A stretch of 64,000 nt of DNA, taken from Xenopus tropicalis. Taxonomy: Eukaryota; Chordata; Amphibia; Anura; Pipidae. Positions 40,601-50,700 of the stretch are shown here, one piece after another (the stretch's first letter is position 1; every line of letters begins with the position of its first letter). The position numbers and the translations under genes were made by a program. The notes beneath the pieces are model-generated. The model saw only the letters and a list, made by a program, of their open reading frames with translations, was not told where the DNA came from and made no database searches. The stretch is from the NCBI RefSeq assembly GCF_000004195.4, contig NC_030678.2, positions 93,702,904 to 93,766,903 of the forward strand, read 5' to 3'.

Positions 40601-40892
40601 AGTGTTTGGGCAGCAGTAATGAATTAGCATTAGAAGCTATAACTGACAGGCTTAGGTTGGCAAAACAGTTTAGGAACTTCATGTAACAATTACTTGCAAA
40701 AGCAGCCCTATCAGCGAAAAATGATCAACATGACCTACAGGTAACTTTTAATGTACATTCATATTTTAAAGAGTAGTTTTTTTGTGTCAGTATCACTTTA
40801 AGGCTGTAGGAAATGCTGCAGGTGTTTTGTTTGATAAAACTTCAAGATGTTAATTATTTTCCTTATAGACAACAAGAAATCCTCTGCTGCTA

Positions 40893-40923
<31 letters not shown>

Positions 40924-43900
40924 CACACACATATATACACACATATATACATATATATATATATATACACACACACATATACACATACATTACCCCAGCA
41001 CTCCATCATATAGCTTCAAGAGAAAATTCCAGGAGAAAAAAAAAAAAATACTCTTTTTCGCTAGGTTAGGACTGACGCAAGAACACTGCCTTGACGGGGC
41101 GCGTCAGCTTATGCATACTTTGTACAAACCGTGTAACTAAACGTGTCTCTTTTCACTAAAATGCAGACATTTTTCCTTCAGTGTGTGCAAAATTGATTTT
41201 TAATTTTCTCTTGAAGCTATATAATGGAGTGCTGGGGTAATATGTATAGTACATAATACAAGCCACTCACCTACATGCACCCAATTAGTTTTGATTGAAA
41301 CATGGGATGAGCTGCATTTTTTGGAGATATATATAGACACACACACACACATCAGGAGAGAGCCGGCGCTCACGTCAATCGGGTCACAATAGCCTGGGTG
41401 CAGGTCCAGGTGAAGAATTAGATACAGCAGTGAAGAGATCCGCACTCACAAGAGATCCGCACTCATCCTTGCTATTAAACTAATGCGCGCTGCCTGACCT
41501 CTTAACTGCCGGTGTGCCCGACGCTACCTACAACCCTACTGACAGCGAGATGCAACCGGCAAACGTCGCACGCGTCACGTTGCGCGCACGGGGGTGATGC
41601 GCTTGCGTGTGCCGGTTGCATCTCGCTGTCAGTAGGGTTGTAGGTAGCGTCGGGCACACCGGCAGTTAAGAGGTCAGGCAGCGCGCATTAGTTTAATAGC
41701 AAGGATCAGATGGCAGACAGTGATGGATTCGAGGGTCCTGTATGTATATGTTGTATTTCTATAAATCGCTCAAGAGTTCATTTATTACCAAACACCCGGT
41801 ATTAATACCTCAAAAATCGTATATACAAAAGGAAAAAGATTTCATTTGTTGCTTATTTGGTTTTAAAATATAACTTTTAATTTCATATTATTAAAATATA
41901 TCTAAAATAGGATCCACCAAAAAACAAGAGAATCAATGATTCATTAAAAACAATTCATTTGTAGTGAGTGCGGATAGTTACAGTATTCTTAATTACACAA
42001 TTTAACCCAGTCACTGGACTAATATCCACAGTTCAATCAAAAGATTGAGCAACGTTAAATTAATAACCTCGCTTTTACTGTTACCGCTACTCAGGAACGT
42101 TAAAAATTAGTAAGGGTATCAAAGTTCATCTATTTACAACTGATCAACAGTGTATGTATATGCCCACAACAGTCTCCAGTGCAACTATAACTCACGCACG
42201 TCAATTCTGGAACACACTTAAGCAGGAACTGAGTGTGTTTTCCTACTAGTAGCATCATTCAGTCGCATTTGCAGGGTATTATTGGTGGATAATAAAGACC
42301 CACATGTTGAACCCAAGTAAGTGTTCATGTGTAGCATAAGTGTACTGAACCAGCTATAGTGATAATAATGGCATCATAGGCTCCCACTCCTATCAGACCC
42401 CTGTATTAGCAGATTCTCGCCCATACGTACATGCTCACAACTTTCATGTGCAGGTGTGTTAAAAGAAATGGATGCCTAGGCTTATACACGAGTCAATAAG
42501 TTTTTCCAGTTTTCTTAGGTAAAATTAGGTACCTCGGCTTATATTCGCATCGGCTTATATTCGAGTATATACGGTATATAGTTGTTATATGCAGTATTTT
42601 CTGTGTATATATTCCCTTTTATTTTAACTTTTTTGCAAATTCCTTTGTTTATTCAGAACTTTGGTGTTTTCCCCCCAATGATTGATGTGTGTTGATGACG
42701 TCATTTCCCACTTTTCCCGCCACTGAATGTTAATTAGGCATGTATTTCCCAGTGGAGCTAATAAAAGGGCAACCATTTGGGAGTTTTAACCTTGAAAGCA
42801 AGTTAGCTGCAGGTAAAACTTAGTCCCTTTATTAAATGCATTAGCAGTAGAATTCTTAATGAATCGCATAAATGTAGGACAGGCCAGAAGGGCCTACGAC
42901 TGACGTAGTTGGCTAGCTTGAAGTATATTGCAATATATGGACCAACAATCCCTGTTTTGCTTAAAGAGGAGGGTATATTGATAATGGGTGAGTGCAGAGG
43001 ATTTCTTGTTGTTGTCTATATGTATTTTGTGGTCACAACCTCATTGCACCTCTGCCTGATGGTTTTAGTTTCCTTTTTTGCTATTTTCCTTACCCTCCTC
43101 GTGAATCTGCACCCTGCTGCCCATAATTTCCATAGGATTGTTGGTTATCATGGCCAGTGCTGCTCTGGCCTTGCAATGGCTGTGCCAATCCTGGACAAAA
43201 CAAAAAGTTATAAGATCTTACATTTTGACTGGAAGGGGTTGTTTGCCTTTGTACAACAATGACAAATCTAACAGTTCACATTAATGGAACAATCTTTGCC
43301 ATATACATAGTTAACAAAAATGTGCAGCTACAGAGATATTTAACTCAGAATACTCCCTCCACTGATCCTTCACTTTTGCACAGACCCTGTGCTGGGAAGG
43401 GGGGTTAGTGACTCCTACACTACCAGTTGCTTTTCTACTTCCTTATATGAAGTCACACATAGTACCGGCAGCAGAATTAGAATCCTACTGGCTGCGTCTC
43501 CCTTCAGTCAGCCACTGCTTCCTGTGCCAGAGTGCTGCAAATCTAACATGACCGTATATTAGATTTGTGATATGCAGAGTCTGTTTGCCTATGCCATTGC
43601 AAGGGAGAAATTAACAAATGACCTTTCAATTTATGCAACTGGTTAGAGTGCAAAAGCAACCAATTAGCTGGTCCAAAGTCTGTGAGTCCAAGACGTGATG
43701 ATGTAAACATACAGGAAGTTCAGGATCTGGTTCAAAATAGGCCACTCCCATCCCTTCAAAAAAGCGATCAGAGAGACCTAGAGAAGGACTGATTTAACAG
43801 GTATAAAAGTTGCTTTTACAGTGGCCTTTTTACTTATGGAAAATAAATTTTCTGACACACCGAGAACATTGTTGGTGGTTTAATAAGGCCTGGACATTGA

Positions 43901-46432
43901 AGCTGAACAACCCCTTTACCAGCTGCAAAGAATTTTATTTCAAACAAAAAATATAAATATAGTATAAATTTAAAAAAAAAACACACCTGAATGACCTTGT
44001 CCATAGCCAGAACTGTAGCCTCCATAGGATGACTGTTCTGCTGTCTGCCCATAGCCAGAATAAATCTGAAATGTAAAGTTTAACAAAAAATAATGTTCCT
44101 GCATTTAAATAACATCTTTATATTGTTGTGGTACTTAGGTAGGGGATGCACCGAATGCCCGCCTTTTTTTTTTTTTTTTTTTTAAGGATTCCGTTTCGGC
44201 CGAATTTGTAGTCCCGGGCAAACCGAATCCAAATCTTAATTAGCATATGCAAATTAGAATTTGGAAAGGGTCAAATGGGCAGTGAAAAAAAAATTCACTG
44301 TGTGCGCGCCGATTTTTAACCCCTTCCGATCCTAATCAGGATATGCTAATTAGGATTTGGATTCAGCTGAGGTCTGACAAATTGGACATACTACCTAAAA
44401 GGCTGCAACAGTCAAAAACTCATTTTTAAATACAGAATAAGCAGTTCATATAAGGTGTTCCATTGATTAATGTGCTAATAAGCCTGTTTATAGGGGGTCA
44501 GTGGAGTTTGCCCTAAGATTAACCCCTTCCCACTTACATGCCCATGCTCTGCACTGTCATTGCTTGATATAGAAGTTACATAAGTTTTTGCACAAGTTAT
44601 GTAAACTGCATACGTTTAGGGGCCCAACAACCAGTCGGCAGCATAAAAATAGTAAGTTTTAACTGGTGGGTCAGTGGAGTTTAAATGTAAGCTTTAGCAT
44701 AAGTTATGTAAATTGTGTAAGCATAGTGGGCCAATAACTAATTTTTATGAACTACTACTGATTAGTTATTGGGCCCCATAGCAACATCATTCATATAAAT
44801 AGTTAAAATGAACATTGAACGTGCTAATAAGTCAGTCAGTTCATTAAGGGCAGTGGAATTTACTTTAAAGTAATACTAACACTAAAAAAAAAAAAAAAAA
44901 AAACTACACTTGAAAATTGATAAATAAGCCCATTAATGTATATTAATATTTTGCAGTTTATGAATTCAAGTTTGTTTTTCTAAATCAAATTAACTTGCAT
45001 ATTGAATGGACGCTTATTTATTAATAGGAAAAACTCATACAAATAAACAACTCTAATATCTTAAATTTTTCTAGTTTATGCTTAAAAAATTTGAGTTTTA
45101 GAATATGGCTTGACTTTCCCTATAACAACTTCCATTGGCTTCTATAAAAACTTGCAAGCTTTTATATGCCAAAATTTTATATTTGAGTTTTCGGGTTTTT
45201 TGCACTTAATAAATACCAGACATTAGAGTTCTCAAATCATAACTCAAATTTGAGTTTTTTTTAAAGCATAAAAAAAACTTGAATCAAGAAAAATTAAACT
45301 CAACCGTTGCTAAATCACTCCCTAAAAGTTACCTAGAGGTCACGCTGATCGTTTTTCACTGATAGGGCTGCTTTTGTAAGTAATTGTTACCCGAAGTTCA
45401 TAAAATTGACTGTTCTGCCATCCAGGCTGTCAGTTATAGCTTCTAATGCTAACGGACTCGTTCTGCACAAATATGGCAGCCCCCTCAGGAACAAGGGGGA
45501 TCAGATAGGTAAGGGCAAAAATATAAATAAGTATGTAAAGACAATGATATGATGTAAAAAAAAAAAAAAAAAAAAATACTGGTGTCAGTATCTCTAAGTA
45601 TTTAATTCATTGGTGGTCAGTGGAGTTTGCCCGCTGCCCAGCTTACTCAAGTTTCTAAGCAAGTTATGTATTTTTCTATATGTTTTTGTGGAAGTTATGT
45701 ATATTGTGCAAGTTTTGAAACAACATTATGCGTTAAGATGATTTTAAGGGGCCTGGCACAATTGTAACCCCTCTCCCGATATAAAGAAAAAGAGCAACAC
45801 CTCTGCTCAGCCAAATACTAAAAGGTTTGGCTGAATACATATTTTACGAAAATAATCTAAGCATCTGCCCAAATCCCAAACCGAACAAAAGATTTAGGAA
45901 TTCGTTATGAACAATGCAAATGGAAAAACACCTACTTGTGAAGGTTGTCCAGAGTTTTGGTTGCCTTGACTCCCATATCCAGGATAGCTACAAACAATAA
46001 TGTGTTGAAACCTTAATACAGATACTCAAGTCCTTAAATACTAAGTACATACCAGGGTTAACTTGATATTATGGGAAAATATATAGTGAATATGCAATCC
46101 CTATAATTAGGGTCAATGAGGAGTTTCATGAACATATAAAAATAAAACAAGGCCAAAGGCTAAGTGCTTTAATACAGGTCAGGAAGCTATGATTATAGCG
46201 GATGACATCACCTAGTGCAGTTTATAAGGATATAATTTACAAGATAAACATGGCTTATAACATATATACTTCCACTATCTATATATAGTTCCACACTCTA
46301 AAAAGAGGAAGGCATGTAAAATGACTCAAATTTAATTAACCACAGTGTGTGTGTATAAATGTAATGGGACCTTAAACAGTGAGCTCCACTGGAGCAAGGA
46401 CTGATGGGTTTTGGTAGGAGCAATTCATCTTA

Positions 46433-46515
<83 letters not shown>

Positions 46516-49500
46516 TACATACACACACACAGTGAGCAGCACACGCCAAAAAAGGACCTTTTTTTTCAAATAAACGGTTCAATTTTTTTGCAAAGTCCTG
46601 GCGTGTGCGGCTCACTGTCTGTATACTATTATTTTTGCCAGCACCCTGGGCGTTTGAGCCATTATAGGGTGTGCTCCGTATATTTGTATGTATGTATATA
46701 TAGTAAGCAAAACAAACCGCACTCTCAGGAATTGTATGAAGCAAAAAAAATGGTGTTTAATTCAACGTTTCGGCTGACGATGGCTTAAGTCTAAGCCGAA
46801 ACGTTAAATTAAACATAATTTTATTGCTTCATATAAGTCCTATGGCATTTATGTCTGACATTAGACCAAGAGATGTTTTAGACTGAAAATGTATATTTGA
46901 GCGCTGCCGATGAGGCACGTGTAGATTTGGTATTTAACCAGTGAAACATCAGGAAGAATATTTCCATAGTGCTTGGCATTTATAATATTCCAAAACCTAC
47001 CTTTGTTGCTGCTGTCCTCCTCCATAACCACCATAGCTACTGGGATCTAAAACAGAATACACTTATCAATATAAACTTTAATACCTGACCAAAATCTCAA
47101 ATATTACAAGCAGGTGCAAATGAGGATTTAAAAGGCCATACAAAAGCATATACAGGTATGGGACCCATTATCCAGAATGCTTGGGACCAAGGGTCTTTCT
47201 GTAATTTGGATCTCCATACCTTAAAGGAAAAAGAAAGTCAAAGTCACTTGGGGGTGCCAAAATGTTAGGCACCCCCAAGTGACTTTAACCGGCTACCTAT
47301 TACCCCGGGCTGGTGCCCCTGTTTGGAGAGAACAGCACCAGCCCAGGGTAGCTGCCTGCGCTTCCTCCTTTGTGATTCGCTGCACGCGCAGTAGAGTGAA
47401 AAGCCGAAATCAACCATTAAAGTCGGCTTTTTCGCTCTACTGTGCATGCCCAGCCACCGGCATTTTAGAAAGAGGAAGCCAGAAGGAGGAAGCGCTCCGC
47501 TCCAGGTACCCCGGGCTGGTGCTGTTTTCTCTGAACAGGGGTACCAGCCCGGGGTACGAGGTAAGCTGTTAAAGTCACTTGGGGGTGCCCAACATTTTGG
47601 CACCCCCAAGTGACTTTGCCTTTCCTTCTACTTTAAGTCTACTAAAAAAACAATAAAACAAAGTAAACCCAATAGGATTGTTTTGCATCCAATAAGGATT
47701 AATTATATCTTCGTTGGGATCAAATACAAGGTACTGTTTTATTATTACAGAGAAAAAGAAAATGCATTTAAAAAATCTGAATTATTTGATTAAAATGGAG
47801 TCTATGGGAGACAGGCATTCCATAATTCGGAGCTTTCTGGATAACGGGTTTCTGGATAATGGATCCCATACCTGTATTGGAAAATATGTCAGCCTATCTT
47901 GACCAAATTAGTACTGAAAAGCCCATATATGAAAAACGGTTACAGTATACACCACTATGTAACACGAGCTCCATGAATAGGGCTTACGCTGAACAAACTT
48001 TTAGCAGTTTGTCTCAATTATGAAGTATGTACGTTTTTTGTTATTTCTAGCACTAAAGAATATGAAGCCTGTTTCACTTTAGCATGCAGATCAATGGAGG
48101 ATCTGAAAACAAATTTAGAGTCCACTGAAAAAACCCTCTGATAATGAGCTTCTCAAAGGCTGTTGCTTAAGGTCCCCATACATGGGCCAATTCTAGCTGC
48201 CAATATCGGTCATTTAGACCGATTCGGCAGCTAATCGGCACGTGTATGGGGACTACCGATGGGCCTGCCCGACCGATATCTGGCCTGAAATTGGCCAGAT
48301 CTCGATCGGGCAGGTTAGAAAATCTTGTCGGATCGGAGACCGCATTGGCTCGTTGATGTGGACCCCGAACCGACTGCCCCATTGCCACCAATATAATTCG
48401 ATCGTTTGGCCCCAGGGCCAAGTGAGCGAATCTTAGCATGTATGGGCACCTTTAGAAAAGGGAGGGATTTGTTTGGTTAAAAGTAGATAAAGAACTCTGA
48501 ACATACTGCCCTCTTTATAAGGCTATTGCACACAATGCAGTTTCTCTGTCTGTGCTTTGCCCCTTTGCTCCTATCTGCTCTTTGTTGTATCTACAACCAG
48601 AATCTCTGTGTTGGCCTGGGTGCGGACATATTTTGGAATAGTAATGTGCAAGTGTGAATTTTAAAAATCTGCTCCGTGTGTCTGCACCCAGGCTGATGCA
48701 CTGACTCTGGGTGCAGAATTGACAAAGAGCGGATAGGAGCGGTGGGGCATTATAAGTGTAGGTGAAGAAAGTGCTCAGTGAGGCAATAGGAACAGGGAGG
48801 TGGTGGTTGTTCAGTAAAAAAAAACACTTTCAAATTATTGCTTTAAAATGGCATAAGAATAGGCAGAATGAATTCTTAACACAAGTCCTATTTATTGTGC
48901 TATTTTTAGATGTTCAGATATTGCTTAAAGCTGTAGACAGGCAGCCATATTATCTCTAAAAAAACTGTAAAGCATGGGCTTTAAAAACAAATTATGTGCT
49001 TTTTCACACCGTGGGAACTCACAATATGTTGGGTAACACTGGATAATCTCTACAGAGAAACCTTCCACCTTTGAATTACCCTCCAACCAGTGTCACAAGG
49101 AAAAGGATGTCATCAGCGCACTGTTTGTATAATGTATTATCAGATAATACAGATGAGCAAATTGTCCTGGTCTAACTACTACTAACTATAAATATCATTA
49201 AGATGCACTTTACTGATTATGCAAGCAAGGCAAATACAGAACATAAGCTTCTCAGGGGGGACTCTCTGAATGAAGTGTCCAGAAAAAGTGTTCATGCTAT
49301 AACAGCTAAATGATAAAACTTTGGCAAAGCAGTTTTCTTGAGGAAAGTGTAAGACCCAGCATTTTAAAGGTGAAATTCAAGCAACACTTTAGGGCTGTGG
49401 CACACGGGGAGATTTGTCGCAGGCGACTTATCTCCCCAAAATGCCATCCCACCGGCGAAATTAGCCAGATATCGATAGGGCAGGTTAAAAGATTTACTTG

Positions 49501-50477
49501 GATCGGGGACCGCATCGGTACGTTGATGCGGTCCCCTAAACAACAGTGCCCAATACCTCCGTTATAATTCGACCGTTTGGCCTCAGGGAAATAGCCTACA
49601 TTTGCCCGATATCACACACCTGTAGGTGGGGATATCGGGAGAAGATCCGCTCGCTTGGCAACTTAGTCAAACAAGTGGATCTTAACATGTATGGCCACCT
49701 TTACTACTGAGTGCTATTGTGATATCTACTGGGAGTTACTACCTTCCCACTGTTCTGCTGCTGGGGGAGAAGGGGGGATTTGAAGTCACGCCAACTTGCA
49801 GCTCTGCAGTAAAGTGTGACTGAAGTTTACCAGAGCACATGGCTGTGGCACCCTGGGAAATGCAGAATATGGCTAGCCTCATGTGAAATTTTAAATTAAA
49901 TAAAAAAACAGTTTTTGAAAAACTAATTTCAATGCAGGAGAAGTTCTATTAACTGATGCATTTATGTTTTTCCATGACCGTATACCTTTAAAAAGAGAGA
50001 TTGTTATAATTACTCTTTACCCATTCCAACAAAACCCCTTGCAAGCACCCTACAACACTTTCACTGAAAAAAAATACCAATCCCGGCCCACTTTGGGGTG
50101 CAGAGGGCACGGATTTGTATTTTTAAAAAGCACGAACATTTTACCTAGACAGTAATGGGGAAATCACAGAAACAGATCTGATCGATGACAGGCAAACCCG
50201 GCTACCTTAATGTGCAATAACTAGCCTATTAAGAGTAATCTGACAGACATATCAGGGTTTCTATTACCGGCGGACATGTTGCACCCATTACTATTACACT
50301 GTGTACGACTGCGCTTCCTTGGCTTCCCTGCTCCTGCGTCACCTCCCCCTCCTGTTCGGCTCCCTAGGCCCAGTGACCGGGCGCTGGAAGGTAAGGCACT
50401 CGCCACCAAACCTCCCACTCCATGCCGGTATCGGATTTTTTGGTCCCACTAGCTCAGCCAGTTTTACCTGAAGACAT
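28568..50477 (-). CDS. taf15: TAF15 / FET-family RNA-binding protein, complete (501 aa)
   Basis: Nuclear RNA/DNA-binding protein associated with TFIID and RNA polymerase II. Coding exons (minus): 50468-50477, 47001-47046, 45936-45987, 43987-44065, 43094-43190, 39959-40326, 39280-39406, 35805-35839, 32604-32636, 32404-32510, 31936-32065, 31334-31453, 30498-30585, 30321-30406, 28917-29004, 28568-28607. All introns are GT-AG, phases agree, and the sum is 1506 nt. Domains: SYGQ-type low-complexity region 1-217 with a 22-aa tandem repeat (113-196); RGG patch 219-271; RRM about 291-377 (RNP2 TIFVQG 292-297, RNP1 KGEATVSF 340-347); Gly/Arg-rich 384-420; RanBP2 zinc finger 424-453 (Cys428, 433, 444, 447); RGG tail 460-488; PY-NLS ending RNDQ-like SDQRNRPY (494-501). 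The tail GGKMGGRND.R.DQRNRPY and linkage to mmp28 favour TAF15 over EWSR1 or FUS. Human TAF15 is longer, mainly in its YGGDRGG array. Confidence 0.96.
28917..29004 (-). CDS. taf15: taf15 coding exon 15 (short RGG tail)
   Basis: AATATAG acceptor, GTAAGC donor; [20 protein letters not shown] and FGGKMGGR. It contains only one YGGDRG unit, where human TAF15 has about twenty. Confidence 0.94.
29280..29700. repeat. Intron-14 copy of the duplicated segment
   Basis: Partner of 26476-27050 (see that entry). Lies about 275 nt upstream of exon 15 in transcript terms. Confidence 0.6.
30321..30406 (-). CDS. taf15: taf15 coding exon 14 (zinc finger end)
   Basis: AATTGTAG acceptor, GTTAGT donor; [20 protein letters not shown], completing the four-cysteine finger. 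Confidence 0.96.
30498..30585 (-). CDS. taf15: taf15 coding exon 13 (RGG and zinc finger start)
   Basis: TTCACAG acceptor, GTAAGT donor; [19 protein letters not shown], then NGDWVCPNP opening the RanBP2-type finger. Confidence 0.96.
31334..31453 (-). CDS. taf15: taf15 coding exon 12 (end of RRM, Gly-rich)
   Basis: ACTAG acceptor, GTGAGT donor; [18 protein letters not shown] then a Gly/Ala run of about 13 residues and RRGGG. Confidence 0.96.
31936..32065 (-). CDS. taf15: taf15 coding exon 11 (RRM, RNP1)
   Basis: AATTTAG acceptor, GTAAGA donor; [19 protein letters not shown] then [20 protein letters not shown], the conserved FET RRM core. Confidence 0.97.
32404..32510 (-). CDS. taf15: taf15 coding exon 10 (RRM, RNP2)
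   Basis: CTATAG acceptor, GTATGG donor; contains [14 protein letters not shown] and [10 protein letters not shown], the first RRM strand and helix. Confidence 0.96.
32604..32636 (-). CDS. taf15: taf15 coding exon 9 (33-nt micro-exon)
   Basis: TTTTACAG acceptor, GTAAGC donor; [10 protein letters not shown], the acidic lead-in to the RRM. Confidence 0.92.
33222..33758. mobile_element. Harbinger-type MITE, 537 bp, with TAG duplication
   Basis: Ends GGGGCACATTTACTAAC and TTAGTAAATGATCCCC, flanked by TAG on both sides (33219-33221, 33759-33761). The interior is an extended CG-rich foldback with repeated CGTAGCGTTAAAACTTGCGC in both orientations, giving long but meaningless open frames on both strands. 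In taf15 intron 8. Confidence 0.7.
35805..35839 (-). CDS. taf15: taf15 coding exon 8 (35-nt micro-exon)
   Basis: CCTCCGCAG acceptor, GTAAGT donor; [13 protein letters not shown], nearly the human sequence. Confidence 0.94.
36120..36225. mobile_element. Fragment of the TACAGGTATGGGACCC MITE family
   Basis: AACCCCAGGTCTCGAGCAT and GCATACCTGTA match the right half of elements at 47151, 55856 and 62484. Confidence 0.6.
36473..36785. repeat. GC-rich dispersed repeat fragment with 18-G run
   Basis: A GC-rich island in an AT-rich intron ending GCCAAAAAGTTTGCTCACCC, a hAT-like end often seen in vertebrate repeats. Contains an uninterrupted G-run near 36622-36639. Class uncertain. Confidence 0.45.
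39050..39235. mobile_element. AT-rich MITE-like repeat
   Basis: Starts AGGGGCTGAATTATCAAAGC and is dense in TTTGAATTT/AAATTCAAA words. Similar material lies at 45060-45320. Confidence 0.45.
39280..39406 (-). CDS. taf15: taf15 coding exon 7 (first RGG patch)
   Basis: TTTTTGCAG acceptor, GTGAGC donor; begins [18 protein letters not shown] and continues with GGGRGRGGF, like human TAF15. Confidence 0.94.
39959..40326 (-). CDS. taf15: taf15 coding exon 6 (22-aa tandem repeat exon)
   Basis: 368 nt, the largest exon. TGTAG acceptor, GTATCG donor. Encodes about 3.5 copies of a 22-residue unit containing GYGEQPQQG and [12 protein letters not shown] recurring at residues 125, 147 and 169 and G-Y/H-GQK at 117, 139, 161 and 183. 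An antisense open frame of 151 codons across it is a by-product of composition. Confidence 0.94.
40452..40801. mobile_element. T2-type MITE (TTTAAAGAGATACCGACACC family)
   Basis: TTAA at both borders; right end GTGTCAGTATCACTTTAA mirrors the left. Related pieces: 31555-31860, 45320-45600, 54280-54356 and 54652-54720. Confidence 0.7.
40890..40990. repeat. AT/AC microsatellite
   Basis: Mixed (TA)n and (CA)n tract in taf15 intron 5, next to a MITE border. Confidence 0.9.
40991..41240. mobile_element. MITE with ~36-bp terminal inverted repeats
   Basis: TTACCCCAGCACTCCATCAT plus ATAGCTTCAAGAGAAAA at the left is mirrored by TTTTCTCTTGAAGCTATATA plus ATGGAGTGCTGGGGTAA at the right, with only small mismatches. 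Confidence 0.75.
41350..41710. mobile_element. Foldback element with perfect 97-bp arms
   Basis: Arms 41465-41561 and 41610-41706 are exact reverse complements over 97 nt, with a 48-nt GC-rich loop containing TCGCACGCGTCACGTTGCGC. The outer left flank (41350-41460: GAGAGCCGGCGCTCACGTCA, GAAGAGATCCGCACTCA) matches in inverse the right flank of the foldback at 51492-51624. Confidence 0.75.
42480..42580. repeat. Dispersed repeat end (CGGCTTATATTCGAGTATAT type)
   Basis: Two tandem versions of TCGGCTTATATTCG followed by AGTATATACGGTAT, a motif recurring in vertebrate repeats. Class not assigned. Confidence 0.4.
43094..43190 (-). CDS. taf15: taf15 coding exon 5
   Basis: TTTTGTCCAG acceptor, GTAAGG donor; Gln/Gly/Ser-rich with SYGNYGQQG, ending in phase 2. 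Confidence 0.92.
43228..43916. mobile_element. T2-like MITE (AAGGGGTTGTT ends)
   Basis: GGAAGGGGTTGTTTGCCTTT at the left is answered by GAACAACCCCTT at the right. A similar terminus, TTTAAAGGGGTTGTTCACCT, occurs at 57340. Lies in intron 4 just next to exon 5. Confidence 0.55.
43987..44065 (-). CDS. taf15: taf15 coding exon 4
   Basis: CATTTCAG acceptor, GTGTGT donor; encodes [20 protein letters not shown] and YGQGHS, classic FET SYGQ repeats. Confidence 0.92.
45936..45987 (-). CDS. taf15: taf15 coding exon 3
   Basis: TTGTAG acceptor, GTAGGT donor; encodes [17 protein letters not shown], ending in phase 0. Confidence 0.9.
46434..46505. repeat. Poly-A plus (AT)n microsatellite
   Basis: About 18 A followed by about 27 AT units, then (AC)n. 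Confidence 0.95.
46525..46620. mobile_element. Short foldback MITE
   Basis: CACAGTGAGCAGCACACGCC is mirrored by GGCGTGTGCGGCTCACTGT about 60 nt on. A similar hairpin pair follows at 46757-46812 (AACGTTTCGGCT / AGCCGAAACGTT). Confidence 0.55.
47001..47046 (-). CDS. taf15: taf15 coding exon 2
   Basis: TTTTAG acceptor, GTAGGT donor; encodes [15 protein letters not shown], the start of the prion-like region. Confidence 0.9.
47151..47876. mobile_element. TACAGGTATGGGACCC-family MITE, interrupted by another MITE
   Basis: Left TACAGGTATGGGACCCATTA; right AATGGATCCCATACCTGTA. Split by the T2 MITE 47221-47636. Same family at 55856-56194 and 62484-62809 and as a fragment at 36120. taf15 intron 1. Confidence 0.75.
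47221..47636. mobile_element. T2-type MITE nested in another MITE
   Basis: TTAA borders. Ends TTAAAGGAAAAAGAAAGTCA and its inverse; next to each end a small hairpin CACTTGGGGGTGCC..GGCACCCCCAAGTG. Inner arms CCCCGGGCTGGTGC and GCACCAGCCC. A close relative is at 58132-58541. Confidence 0.82.
48170..48453. mobile_element. Foldback MITE (CCCCATACATGGGC family)
   Basis: Left AAGGTCCCCATACATGGGCC, right CATGTATGGGCACCTTT; GATCGGGCAGGTTAGAAAA and CGATATCTGGCC lie inside. Confidence 0.65.
49389..49702. mobile_element. Chimeric MITE
   Basis: Left 70 nt (AGGGCTGTGGCACACGGGGA) belong to the 9855-10086 family; the rest, from about 49460 (AGATATCGATAGGGCAGGTT) to CATGTATGGCCACCTTT, belongs to the 48170-48453 family. 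Confidence 0.55.
50268..50277 (-). CDS. taf15: Alternative taf15 start mini-exon (downstream version)
   Basis: ATG TCC GCC G followed by a GTAATA donor, 200 nt downstream of the first. It has the same length, phase 1 and A at -3, and would give MSA instead of MSS before the Asp of exon 2. If transcription starts upstream of 50477 and the first donor is skipped, this would be the start codon. Unproven alternative. Confidence 0.4.
50468..50477 (-). CDS. taf15: taf15 coding exon 1 (start mini-exon, upstream version)
   Basis: ATG TCT TCA G followed by a GTAAAA donor: only three whole codons (MSS), with a good A at -3. FET genes typically begin with such a very short coding exon. Read through unspliced, it would give a 7-codon ORF ending in TGA. 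Confidence 0.7.
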
Positions 50478-50700
50478 GATGGCGTCTGGATAGAATCGAA
50501 CACCTGCACGTTAAGCCAGCAACGCGCGCAAAGACAACTGCGCGCTAGTCAATACAGGGCACGAGGAGAACGTAACGGGTGACGCAGTGAAACGCGTACG
50601 TACGTGCGTGCGCGCTCACGCGAAGCAGTTGCGCAGGAGAGGGAATAAAATGAGTTTCCGGTCGTGCACAGATAGTGGTGCTTAGTGATTGGAGGCGTCA
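50478..50700 (-). promoter_or_regulatory. taf15: CpG-rich taf15 promoter region
   Basis: Dense CpG words (GCGCGCAAAGACAACTGCGC, ACGCGTACGTACGTGCGTGC) upstream of the taf15 start in otherwise CpG-poor DNA. It has a GTGACGCA CRE-like half-site near 50580 and CCGGAAAC (ETS-like, minus strand) near 50655. No TATA box. Confidence 0.6.

Noticed and set aside
40847..41140. Frame with a long Tyr-Ile repeat (also at 46411-46788)
   Set aside because: Translation of AT microsatellites.
47265..47609. 114-codon minus-strand frame
   Set aside because: It lies wholly inside a T2-type MITE; its sister copy at 58132 gives different frames.
28568..50477. EWSR1 or FUS identity for the FET gene
   Set aside because: The C-terminal GGKMGGRND and DQRNRPY pattern, the RRM wording and linkage to mmp28 all favour TAF15.
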